A stretch of DNA of 64,000 nt, taken from Mycolicibacterium rhodesiae NBB3. Its GTDB lineage: Bacteria; Actinomycetota; Actinomycetes; Mycobacteriales; Mycobacteriaceae. Position numbers and translations under genes: made by a program. The stretch is taken from positions 62,001-126,000 of the forward strand of contig NC_016604.1 of the NCBI RefSeq assembly GCF_000230895.2, in the 5' to 3' direction. Below, piece by piece: positions 9,201-16,576 of the stretch; the stretch's first letter is position 1, and the number at the start of each line of letters is the position of its first letter. The notes beneath the pieces were generated by a model. The model had not been told where the DNA came from and made no database searches. It was given only the letters and a program-made list of their open reading frames with translations.

Positions 9201-11830
9201 AGTTTGATGAGACGTCCTCGCCCGCTGGCTTGCACAGCGTTCCACGCGATGTCGTGGCCGTGGCCATACAGAGCGGCGACGCAACCCAACAATGTGCGGG
9301 CATCGTCATGGTCACGCCGCTGCGACGCCATGACCGAAACGCGCTGCCTTCCCGCCGTTTCGAAGATCGATGCCGCGAGAACAGGATGAGGACCCAGCTC
9401 CACGAAATGCGTGTAGCCGTCCTCCAGCATCCGGCGCATCGCCGGCTCGAACAGCACGGTCGCGCGGGTGTTCTGCCACCAGTACGCGGCGCCCGCGGAA
9501 TACCCCTCCAGCTGTTCACCGGTGACCGTCGAGTACAGCGGGAGTGTCGCAGCCTTCGAGGACAGACTTTCGAACGCGGTGACGAGATTGTCCCGGACCG
9601 CGTCCATGTAGTGGGTGTGGTAGGGCACATTGCCAGAGAGAAAACGGTTGAAGACCCCCGCCTCGGTCAGGTGCCGGGCGACGCCATCCAGGACGTCACC
9701 GTCGCCGGCGATCGTCACCGCCGAGGGGCTGTTGATCGCGGCGATCGACAGACGCCGCCCGAATTCGCCGACAGCTTCGTCGGTGAGCGTGTTCATCAAA
9801 GATTCGGAGTCGAGGCCGACGGCGAGCATGCGGCCCTGCCCGCTGGTGCGTTGTTGGAGTCGGCTGCGGTGATAGATCACGTGGATCGCCTGCTCGAAGG
9901 TGAGCAAGCCGGCCAGGTGATGAGCGGCGACTTCACCCGCGCTGTGGCCGATGACCGCATCCGGAGTGATGCCGAAGTACGCGAGTTGTTCAGCCAATGC
10001 CACCTGTATGGCAAAGTTCGCGGGCTGAGCGATCTCCGTTTCGCCCATCCGAGAACGGGTTTCGTCCCGCCGTAGTTCGTCGAGCAACGACCAGTCAGCG
10101 TAGCGGGACAATTCCCGGTCGCTGCGCTCGATGCTGGCCGTGAACTCGGGAAAGACATCCAGCAAGCCCCGGCACATATGCCACCACTGAGGCCCCATGC
10201 CCGTGCACACGAAGGCCAGCTTCGGCACGGTCGAACCCACGCGGCCGGTCGACATCTGTCCGCCGTCAGCCAGGAGCTGAAATTGTTCACGCGCATCGTC
10301 AATGGTGTCGGCGATGACGGCGTGACGGTAGTTGAGATGCGCTCGTCGCTGACCGAGCGAGTAGCTCAGATCGGCCAGCGTGACATCGGAGTTCGCGCGC
10401 AGGTGCGCGGCCAGCCGGCCGGCGGTCGCAACCAGTGCGTCCTCGCTGCGCGCCGAGATCGGCAGTACGGCCAGCGACGGCTCCGCTTGCTGGTCCGGGG
10501 CTGTGTCGGGGACCGCGGTGGGCGGTTCGGCAAGCACCGCATGGGCATTGGTGCCGCCGAATCCAAAGGAGTTGACGCCGGCGATGCGTCGCTCGCAGTC
10601 GGGGAAGGGGCGTCCAGTGCGCGGGATGTCGAGCCGCAGGTCTTCGAGACGGACGTGCCGGGTCGGGTTCTTCAGATGCAGGTTCGCCGGAATGTATCCG
10701 TGTTTGAGGACCAACGCCGCCTTGATCAGTCCGGCGACCCCGGCACCGGCCTCCAGATGGCCCAGGTTGGTCTTGACCGACCCGATCAACAGGGGGTCAG
10801 CTGAAGACCGATCAGACGTCAGTGCGCTGGCCAGCGCCCGCATCTCGATGGGGTCACCGACCGGGGTGCCGGTGCCGTGCGCTTCCACGTAACCAACCTC
10901 TGTGGGTTGGACACCAGCGCGACCAAGGGCCGTTCTGATGGCGGCTTCCTGCGCTTCTTCGCGGGGCACGGTGATGCCATCGGTGTGGCCGTCCTGCGAT
11001 ACCGCCGTGCCGAGGATCTGGGCGTAGATGTCGTCACCGTCGAGCAGCGCTCGCTGCAGCGGCTTGACGATGACGACCGCTGCGCCCTCCCCTCGTGCGT
11101 AACCGTCGGCTGAGTCGTCGAAGGCTTTCGAACGTCCCTGCGGGCTGAGGAATCCGCTTTTCGATTCAGCGATGGCGGTGTTGGGCCCGATCATGACGTT
11201 CACCCCGCCGGCAAGCGCTAGATCGCATTCACCGCTCCAGATGCTCTGTGCCGCAAGGTGAACAGCGACAAGCGAGCTCGAACACGCCGTGTCGATGGAC
11301 ATGCTGGGCCCACGGAAATCGAAGGCGTGCGAGATCCGGTTGGCCAGCATGGTCATCATCATTCCGGTCGCGGAATGAGACTTGAATCGGTAGCGACTGG
11401 TGCGACCCTGATTCTGCAGAAGCTGATAGTCGAGGGTGAAGCCGCCGACGAAGACTCCGACATCGGTGCCTGCCAGACGGTCCGCGGGAATCCCGCCGTC
11501 CTCCAGCGCTTCCCAGGTGACGTGCAGCAGGAGCCGCTGCTGGGGGTCCAGCGAATGCGCCTCGCGCGGCGAGATTCCGAAGAACTGTGGATCGAATTGA
11601 TCGATCTCGCTGAGGAATCCGCCCCTGCGTGTGACGACCTTGCCGATCTTGGCAGGGTTGGGATCGTGGTATCGGTCGGCATTCCAGCGCGATTCAGGTA
11701 CTTCACAAGTGGCATCGGTCTCGCTGTATAGCAGGCGCCAGAAGCTCTCGGCAGAATCACCGCCGCCAGGGAACCGGCATCCGACGCCGACTATCGCCAG
11801 TGGCTCCCGGGTCGTGTTTTCAGTGAGCAT
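6296..11830 (-). CDS. Single-module type I polyketide synthase, KS-AT-DH-KR-ACP
   Basis: A 1,844-residue modular-looking synthase with domains in the order of iterative 6-methylsalicylate-type enzymes. Numbering from the GTG at 11848, KS has Cys189 in DTACSSS, His324 in HGTGT and His364 in NLGHLEAG. AT has Ser636 in GHSAGE. DH has the intact HxxxGxxxxP motif (His939) and Asp1102 in GLIDGAFQ. KR has TGGAGALG at about 1434 and a YAAAN catalytic region at 1591-1595. ACP has Ser1752 in GLDSMM. No ER, methyltransferase or thioesterase is present. The AT shows YHTH (743-746) where HAFH or YASH usually predicts malonyl or methylmalonyl, so the extender is not called. ATG 11830 is preferred over GTG 11848 because GGGGGAG lies 5 bases upstream. 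The C-terminus ends in an acidic helical tail. Product release is not explained by any domain. Confidence 0.95.
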   Translation of the reverse strand: MLTENTTREPLAIVGVGCRFPGGGDSAESFWRLLYSETDATCEVPESRWNADRYHDPNPAKIGKVVTRRGGFLSEIDQFDPQFFGISPREAHSLDPQQRLLLHVTWEALEDGGIPADRLAGTDVGVFVGGFTLDYQLLQNQGRTSRYRFKSHSATGMMMTMLANRISHAFDFRGPSMSIDTACSSSLVAVHLAAQSIWSGECDLALAGGVNVMIGPNTAIAESKSGFLSPQGRSKAFDDSADGYARGEGAAVVIVKPLQRALLDGDDIYAQILGTAVSQDGHTDGITVPREEAQEAAIRTALGRAGVQPTEVGYVEAHGTGTPVGDPIEMRALASALTSDRSSADPLLIGSVKTNLGHLEAGAGVAGLIKAALVLKHGYIPANLHLKNPTRHVRLEDLRLDIPRTGRPFPDCERRIAGVNSFGFGGTNAHAVLAEPPTAVPDTAPDQQAEPSLAVLPISARSEDALVATAGRLAAHLRANSDVTLADLSYSLGQRRAHLNYRHAVIADTIDDAREQFQLLADGGQMSTGRVGSTVPKLAFVCTGMGPQWWHMCRGLLDVFPEFTASIERSDRELSRYADWSLLDELRRDETRSRMGETEIAQPANFAIQVALAEQLAYFGITPDAVIGHSAGEVAAHHLAGLLTFEQAIHVIYHRSRLQQRTSGQGRMLAVGLDSESLMNTLTDEAVGEFGRRLSIAAINSPSAVTIAGDGDVLDGVARHLTEAGVFNRFLSGNVPYHTHYMDAVRDNLVTAFESLSSKAATLPLYSTVTGEQLEGYSAGAAYWWQNTRATVLFEPAMRRMLEDGYTHFVELGPHPVLAASIFETAGRQRVSVMASQRRDHDDARTLLGCVAALYGHGHDIAWNAVQASGRGRLIKLPSYPWQTKRYWDETQEATEALFYRPVHPLLGQPVSAVHPTWEAEISTVLNAFLADHRIQGSVVLPGAVYIEMALAAAKLTYGSNHSVDNLVLHRAVLLDDSCDPILRTTLNEASGSLEFAAFTANADGDLRWTITATADLNTLPAPPAAQDPPDSHQPVTSVAGDEFYARTEAIGFDYGESFRSVQSVTAGEDWAAAEIEIPRCVADELDDYHFHPGLIDGAFQTLFGAPFLGQKENDEPYLPTRIRRCAVYGPPAQQMTVRVDVVSATQDAVESDITITDRRGKPLAAIDGFVVQSLSTSSRMSPDHIDKGLYELQWSEHIDGGDSDADSDETDAPRSWLILVDDAGIGVALADELRRRGHRVDTVAHRAVEALTGADGNYAIDPRNRDQLTELVAARTDLAGIINCWPTDLVSDGDGTGHDLGAFTILRLVKALAQHGTVKPRIHLVTANAQPAPGTTLIRPQQAAIWGLGRVIGHQEFADHWGGLIDIDDADDPSQTARRITEHILGDGSEDQLAIRGDATFVPRLRPCRSLTKPFPTKLTPDATYIVTGGAGALGRVAATYLAERGARHITLLGRSALPPRGSWSTLTDDDPHHAIVTAIRAIERLGAHVTTASVDVADADQVQSWLDAHDRAGGRPVRGVVHAAGAVADQLLVNMSEHDFAKVLAPKIVGVRVLHDAFKDHDLEFFVMFGSAGSTIASPGQGNYAAANAFLDAFAHYRRAQGLPALTIGWGPWSVGMVEELKLEKIYAQRGIELITPAVGMRILDRLINQRVANVVAITADWNRARHAGLGGRLPSMFVELERVETSTEHGDAETSILDVLAVTAAQDRQALIAEHVRGVVAAVFDCAAHDIDPDDMLDDIGLDSMMAMDFRVRINSMFSIDIPVLEILQGVSVNSLSDRILGELHSIHGEAPAATEGSTAPTSEVDDVEALMNELSDADLLQLLAELETSDSEPGAAGGLS

Positions 11831-11908
11831 GTTCTCCCCCGGTCTCACGAGTGAATTGTTCGCCGCAAGCAGCGGTGCGACTCTGGCGTTGTCACGGTGT
11901 CTTCTTGA

Positions 11909-13678
11909 TCAATTCGACTGAAGCGCCGGTGACGTCATCACAATCCAGTCATCGCTGATCGGACTCGTTGCTTGATCGTGGCGATAGATGGATCGAAGTT
12001 CGCGCAACAGCGGATCACGTTGCCACGCCTGCACCTGCGCCATGACATCGTCGTCGGAGAACATCGTCGACTTCTCAGCAAGGACGGCGTCGACGAGCTG
12101 ACCAGCCACCTGCCGCAGCAGTCGGGCGTTGGATTCGAACTGCGCGGTGAAGTTCTGACTCGTGCCCATCATGGCCTCGTGCAGAGTCACCATGAAGTTC
12201 AACGGGGCGTACAGGTCGACGAAGGCAACGGCGGAAGACCCCGTCTCCACGGCGGCCCACTCCCGGAAGAACTTCTGCACCCGGTTACTCAGGGCGATGA
12301 GACCTTCCAGGTGGGGAACGAAGTCCGGTTCGTCCGCGACTCGTACAAAGCGATTGTTCGCATACAGGAATCCCACGAATCCCCAATAGAAGGCGACATC
12401 CCAGATGATCTTCGCCGACATCACCGCCGGCGTGCCCATCAACGTGTACTGGTCCTGATACACAGCGAGCCACATGTCGGTCAGCGACCGGAACAGCGAG
12501 TCGCTGATCTGGGAGCGGATATCGACGTCCTCTCCGTCGAGGCCGCGCGTGATCATGTCGGTGATCAAGCCGTTGCCGATCGCGACTAGATCGAGCCCGG
12601 ATGAATACAGCGGATCCAGGAACACGCCGGCGTCGCCGGTGAGGCACCAGCGGTCGTGTCCGTCGAACACTTTCGTGGCGCCGTGGCTGTATTTCTTCAT
12701 GACCCGGAAGTCCTTGATCAGGTGGTCATGGGCCGCGATGACGTCGGCGCACTGCGGCTCGTGTGCGCGTAGCCAGGCCCGCGCCTTGGCCAGGGTGTTG
12801 AACTGGTCGAACGGGTGAAACGCCGGGTCGGCCACGATGCCGACGCTGGTGGCGCCGGAAGCCAGACGGATGAGCCAGACCCAGTAGCCCTGCCCCATGA
12901 GGTGATTGGTGGACATCGCTCGGTCACCCTCGATGAGCCGCGCTTGCCAAGCGGTGTCATCGCTCCAACGACCGATGTCGATCTCTGTGGCAACGCGAAA
13001 CCACACGGCATTGCAGTGATGCTCGTTCGTGCGTTTCAGATCCAGCTGCCGGGGCAACGCGCGATTCCTGCCGGATGCGTCGACGACCCACCGCGCCGTG
13101 GTCTCGGTGATCGCATCGCCGCGCTGGATCGAGATCGTGTGCGGGTGGCCGTCAGCGCCGAACTCAACTGAACGGGCTCGACCGTGTGTGATCTCGACAC
13201 CGTCTGCCAGGCACCGGCGCACGAGTTCGTTCTCCAACCGGCCGCGGTCTAGCTGATAGGTGACCTGTGGGACAAACGAAGAACTTCCCAGTTCGATCCG
13301 CTGCGCGATGTCGGTGTTCTCGTCGTTCGAGAAGAACATCCGCAGGCCCATCTTGCGGAGCTGAGCAGATTGCAGGTGCTCGCCCAGGCCGAGCCGGTCG
13401 CGAAGGTAGTGGGCCGAGACTTCGACGGTCGACTCGCCGACCGTGTGGGTGATCTCAGGCGCGGGGTAATCATTCGGCTCGATGACCAGAACTCGGGTGG
13501 TCGGACGTGCGCTTCGGATCTCCAGAGCCAGGGTGAGCGCCGCGACGCCTCCTCCGATGATGCTCACATCGTGTTCACCCGGTTGGCTGTCGGCCTGCGA
13601 AAGCCGGGACTTTATGCGCTGCGCGAGTGCGTCTCGTGACTCTCGGCTCATTTGCGACAGCTGCGCCCGCACGTCCAC
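11909..13678 (-). CDS. FAD-dependent oxidoreductase of the flavin halogenase family, PKS-associated
   Basis: A 589-residue flavoprotein with a dinucleotide-binding GGGVAAL motif near residue 42, VGEST near 80, and GDAGVFLDPLYSSGLDL in the second FAD region. These are hallmarks of the flavin-dependent halogenase group that acts on free or carrier-bound aromatic substrates. The diagnostic WxWxIP motif reads WVWLIR, so the proline is lost, and a monooxygenase or altered halogenase is possible. The first 30 residues form a polar helix (LSQMSRESRDALAQRI) that looks like a docking segment. GTG 13678 follows GAGGAG at 8 bases. It is the first gene of the minus-strand operon, about 80 bases before the PKS start, and should act on the PKS-bound or released product. 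Confidence 0.85.
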   Translation of the reverse strand: MDVRAQLSQMSRESRDALAQRIKSRLSQADSQPGEHDVSIIGGGVAALTLALEIRSARPTTRVLVIEPNDYPAPEITHTVGESTVEVSAHYLRDRLGLGEHLQSAQLRKMGLRMFFSNDENTDIAQRIELGSSSFVPQVTYQLDRGRLENELVRRCLADGVEITHGRARSVEFGADGHPHTISIQRGDAITETTARWVVDASGRNRALPRQLDLKRTNEHHCNAVWFRVATEIDIGRWSDDTAWQARLIEGDRAMSTNHLMGQGYWVWLIRLASGATSVGIVADPAFHPFDQFNTLAKARAWLRAHEPQCADVIAAHDHLIKDFRVMKKYSHGATKVFDGHDRWCLTGDAGVFLDPLYSSGLDLVAIGNGLITDMITRGLDGEDVDIRSQISDSLFRSLTDMWLAVYQDQYTLMGTPAVMSAKIIWDVAFYWGFVGFLYANNRFVRVADEPDFVPHLEGLIALSNRVQKFFREWAAVETGSSAVAFVDLYAPLNFMVTLHEAMMGTSQNFTAQFESNARLLRQVAGQLVDAVLAEKSTMFSDDDVMAQVQAWQRDPLLRELRSIYRHDQATSPISDDWIVMTSPALQSN

Positions 13679-13942
13679 GTGGTGCTCTCCTCGACTCGTC
13701 TCGGTGGCGTACCCAAGAGCTGCAAGATACGCAGATCGCGCGAGCCACCAGATGGAGGATTACCCGCCAATCGATGCGTAAACGTTGCACCTCGAGCGAA
13801 TCACACCCGCGTCAATTCATCACGTGAAAGTGATTACCGATTCCTGACGTCGGCCGCTCACCTGGCCAAATACCTCTGCTTTTCGCTGCGCGCCACGGCG
13901 GGTACCTGAGTTCGTCATCGATTCGTCAGGAGAAGGAACCAC
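13679..13942. promoter_or_regulatory. Divergent promoter region between the polyketide operon and the FNT channel gene
   Basis: 264 bases without a gene separate the outward-facing halogenase-family gene and the channel gene, so both promoters must lie here. Near 13829-13844 the sequence ATCAC-GTGAAA-GTGAT forms a short dyad in an AT-richer patch, a possible regulator site. AGGAGAAGG stands just before the plus-strand ATG at 13943 and GAGGAG before the minus-strand GTG at 13678, so both transcripts have leaders. I could not assign -10 or -35 boxes with confidence. Confidence 0.45.
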
Positions 13943-14803
13943 ATGGGCGAGACAAGCCAGCGGGAGCTAGGCGACTCGGACCGTCCGATTGAGGACGAGC
14001 TCGAGGATGCTTTCGCCCGCATGATCGACGAGGGCACTCAGCGCCTCCACCGGACTTGGCGCGAAGTACTGGCGACCGGCTTTTTCGGCGGTACAGAGGT
14101 CGCGATGGGGGTGCTCGCCTATTTGTCGGTGTTGCACGCCACGCACAACCCGCTGCTGGCGGGGCTGGCGTTCGCGATCGGCTTCCTCGCTCTGCTCCTG
14201 GGTCGCAGTGAGCTGTTCACCGAAGGCTTCTTGGTACCCGTCACCACGGTGGCCGCCAAGCGGGCCAGCGTGCCTCAACTTCTGAAACTGTGGACCGGGA
14301 CCTTGATCGCCAATCTCGTTGGCGGGTGGGTGCTGATGTGGTTGATCATGACTGCGTTCCCGAAGCTGCGCGCGCAGACCATCGAGTCCGCGGTGCACTA
14401 CATCGCGGCGCCGATCTCGGCGGAGACGATCGCGCTCACGCTGCTCGGTGGGATGGCCATCACTCTCATGACCCGCATGCAGCACGGGACCGATGCGATG
14501 GTCGGCAAGATCGCCGCCGCAATCGCCGGTGCCTTCCTGCTTGCGGGACTGCAGATGTTCCACTCGATCCTGGACTCCTTGCTCATCTTCGGTGCACTGG
14601 CCACAGGCAGTGCACCATTCGGCTACCTCAGCTGGCTCTCGTGGTTCGGCTATACGGTTCTGGGAAATGTCGTCGGCGGCCTGGGCCTCGTGACGCTTCT
14701 TCGCCTGGTGCGCAGCAAGGACCGGCTTCAAGAAGAGCGCGAGGAAGCCGAGGACGCCCCCGACGGCGCCGGTGACGGTCCCGAATCAGCAACCGCCGAC
14801 TGA
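13943..14803 (+). CDS. Formate/nitrite transporter (FNT) family membrane protein
   Basis: A 286-residue protein with six predicted membrane helices and the FNT fold, which forms pentameric channels for small monovalent anions such as formate or nitrite. The N-terminus is a hydrophilic segment (DELEDAFARMIDEGTQRL) followed by helix 1 (EVLATGFFGGTEVAMGVL). The half-helix motif LLLGRSELFTEGFLVPV is characteristic. The acidic tail (EEAEDAPDGAGDG) lies outside the membrane. A strong AGGAGAAGG precedes the ATG. It is closer to the YfdC-like group than to FocA/NirC by its long N-terminal extension, so its anion is uncertain. It is transcribed away from the PKS operon and no metabolic partner is adjacent. 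Confidence 0.88.
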   Translation: MGETSQRELGDSDRPIEDELEDAFARMIDEGTQRLHRTWREVLATGFFGGTEVAMGVLAYLSVLHATHNPLLAGLAFAIGFLALLLGRSELFTEGFLVPVTTVAAKRASVPQLLKLWTGTLIANLVGGWVLMWLIMTAFPKLRAQTIESAVHYIAAPISAETIALTLLGGMAITLMTRMQHGTDAMVGKIAAAIAGAFLLAGLQMFHSILDSLLIFGALATGSAPFGYLSWLSWFGYTVLGNVVGGLGLVTLLRLVRSKDRLQEEREEAEDAPDGAGDGPESATAD

Positions 14804-14879
14804 CATTTCGCGATTTGGCAGTGCGTGTGGTGCAGAGATCCGAGCGCGTACGTCCCGACCGCCGACACTCGGGGTTGCA

Positions 14880-14905
14880 TTAGTTTGGGCGGTCGCCCAA
14901 ACTAA
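14880..14905. promoter_or_regulatory. 26-bp palindromic operator (12-bp perfect arms, 2-bp centre)
   Basis: The left arm TTAGTTTGGGCG is followed by GT and then by its exact reverse complement CGCCCAAACTAA. The site lies in the 195-base gap between the FNT gene and the SDR gene, 94 bases upstream of the SDR start. Length and symmetry fit a TetR-family dimer site. There is no poly-T after it, so it is not a simple terminator. No regulator gene lies in this part of the window, so the repressor must be encoded elsewhere. Confidence 0.7.
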
Positions 14906-14998
14906 ACGCGTGAAGCCACTCGGCGGTCGGTCATCATCGCCGGTGGTGGCAGCGGACTCGACTGGACGTGACCGCGAAATCACCTGAAAAGGAGAGTT

Positions 14999-15814
14999 AT
15001 GGGCAAGCTCGACGGCAAGGTCGCCTTCATCTCTGGCGCCGCCCGGGGCCAGGGGCGCGCACATGCCGTGCGCCTCGCGGAGGAGGGGGCCGACATCATC
15101 GCGATCGACGTGTGCGCGCAATACCCCACCGTCGTCTACCAGATGTCCAAGCCGGAAGACCTGAATGAGACCGTGCAGCAGGTCGAGTCCCTCGGGCGGC
15201 GCATCGTGGCCCGAGAGGCCGATGTCACCGATTTCCCGGCGCTTCAGAAGGCGTTTGATGACGGGGCGGCCGAGCTCGGCGGCGTCGACATCGTGGTCGC
15301 CAACGCCGGGATCGGTCCGGGCGGCCAGAGTACCGACGACGAGCAGTGGGATGACGTGGTGAATGTCAACATGAAGGGCGTCTGGAACACCGTGCGGGTG
15401 GCGGTCCCGACCATGCTCACACAGGATCGGGGCGGATCGATCATCCTGACCAGTTCGACCGGCGGCCTCATCGGAACCCCCGTCGTCTCCGGCGGCATGC
15501 TGGGGTACACCGCCGCCAAACACGGCGTCATCGGGATCATGCGCACCTATGCGAATTACCTTGCCCCGCACTATATTCGGGTCAACAGCGTCGCGCCGAC
15601 GACCGTGGCGACGCCGATGGCGAACAACGGCGATCTGAGCATGCTCAAAAAGTTCGAGCCCGCCATCGCGCGGTCGCTCGAGAATGCGATGCCGGTCGAT
15701 TACGTCGAGGCGCGCGACGTCGCCAATGCGGTTGCGTGGCTTGCCTCCGACGACGCGCGTTATGTCACGGGGACAGTGGTGCCCGTCGACGCCGGGCTGC
15801 TCAACAAGCGCTGA
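14999..15814 (+). CDS. Mycofactocin-coupled short-chain dehydrogenase/reductase (carveol dehydrogenase type)
   Basis: A 271-residue SDR. The N-terminus carries the subgroup signature SGAARGQGRAHAVRLAEEG, and the insertion after strand beta-2 (DVCAQYPTVVYQMSKPEDL) is the mark of the actinobacterial SDRs that hold NAD(H) tightly and hand electrons to mycofactocin. Catalytic residues are Ser in LTSSTGG and the YTAAK pair, and NAG is present. AAAAGGAGAG gives a good ribosome-binding site. The perfect palindrome upstream suggests repression lifted by its substrate. It probably oxidises a secondary or cyclic alcohol to a ketone; the substrate is not deducible. The mycofactocin biosynthesis genes are not in this window. 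Confidence 0.93.
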   Translation: MGKLDGKVAFISGAARGQGRAHAVRLAEEGADIIAIDVCAQYPTVVYQMSKPEDLNETVQQVESLGRRIVAREADVTDFPALQKAFDDGAAELGGVDIVVANAGIGPGGQSTDDEQWDDVVNVNMKGVWNTVRVAVPTMLTQDRGGSIILTSSTGGLIGTPVVSGGMLGYTAAKHGVIGIMRTYANYLAPHYIRVNSVAPTTVATPMANNGDLSMLKKFEPAIARSLENAMPVDYVEARDVANAVAWLASDDARYVTGTVVPVDAGLLNKR

Positions 15815-15817
15815 TAT

Positions 15818-16510
15818 TCAGCCGTCGAAGCTGATGACTTCGCCGCGATTGATCGACACCCAGTCCCGCGCCTCGAGGTACGGGCGGAAGGTGTCGACGA
15901 TCAGCTTCTCGTCGTCAGAGGTCTTCGGCCGCTGGAGTTCGTACAGGTGCGGAAACTCGGTCCATGCGACGACGGCGTCCCAGAGCCGCAGCGCTGCCTC
16001 ACCGGCAGGCGGATCGACCAGGACCGGACCGAACAGGCATTGCCCGTCGGGGAAGAACATCGTCGGCACTCCATAGCCGCCTGCCCCGACCACCCGATGA
16101 TGCTCGGCCAGCACCTCGTCCCCCGTCGTCGGATCGGCGATCGCCCGGTCGACGAGCTCTGGATCGAGGCCGATCTCCTCGAGCAGGTGTCGGGCAACGG
16201 CCCTCTCGTGCGGCTTGTGCCCGTCGACGTGCAGCGCCCGCCCGGCGCGCGCGTACCACGCGTCGAGGTCCGTCATCGACCGGCGCCTCAGCAACGCACC
16301 GATACGCATCATTGACCAGCCGTAGGACCACTCTCGTTCCCACGGGTGCTTCTTGCCCTCTTGACGGTTGATCTCCTCGAGGCTGAAAAAGCGCCAGTTC
16401 ACCTCGAGGCCGGTCAGGTCACGCACCTCGCGGATCCATAGCGATGTCTGGTACGCGTAGGGGCACATCACGTCGAAGTGGAAGTCGACGGCGGCCGGGC
16501 GACTCGTCAC
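15818..16510 (-). CDS. DsbA-like thioredoxin-fold protein, related to mycothiol-dependent Rv2466c-type reductases
   Basis: A 230-residue protein with a thioredoxin fold split by a helical insertion, as in DsbA/FrnE. The active-site region reads [14 protein letters not shown], so the usual CPWC of Rv2466c-like proteins has become CPYA and only the nucleophilic cysteine remains. The cis-proline loop GVPTMFF and the C-terminal block [20 protein letters not shown] followed by [11 protein letters not shown] match the Rv2466c group. Mycothiol could supply the missing resolving thiol. GTG 16510 stands 6 bases after TAGGCT (16517-16522 on the minus strand), consistent with a leaderless transcript. 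Function is redox or glutathione-transferase-like; the substrate is unknown. Confidence 0.8.
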   Translation of the reverse strand: MTSRPAAVDFHFDVMCPYAYQTSLWIREVRDLTGLEVNWRFFSLEEINRQEGKKHPWEREWSYGWSMMRIGALLRRRSMTDLDAWYARAGRALHVDGHKPHERAVARHLLEEIGLDPELVDRAIADPTTGDEVLAEHHRVVGAGGYGVPTMFFPDGQCLFGPVLVDPPAGEAALRLWDAVVAWTEFPHLYELQRPKTSDDEKLIVDTFRPYLEARDWVSINRGEVISFDG

Positions 16511-16576
16511 CCTTGCAGCCTAGCCAAAAATCGCCGCGTGACGTGCGACGATCGAGCGTCACGAAAGGAACTCCCG

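Noticed and set aside
8921..10075. 384-codon plus-strand open frame
   Set aside because: It is antisense to the AT and DH part of the PKS, whose motifs leave no doubt about the coding strand.
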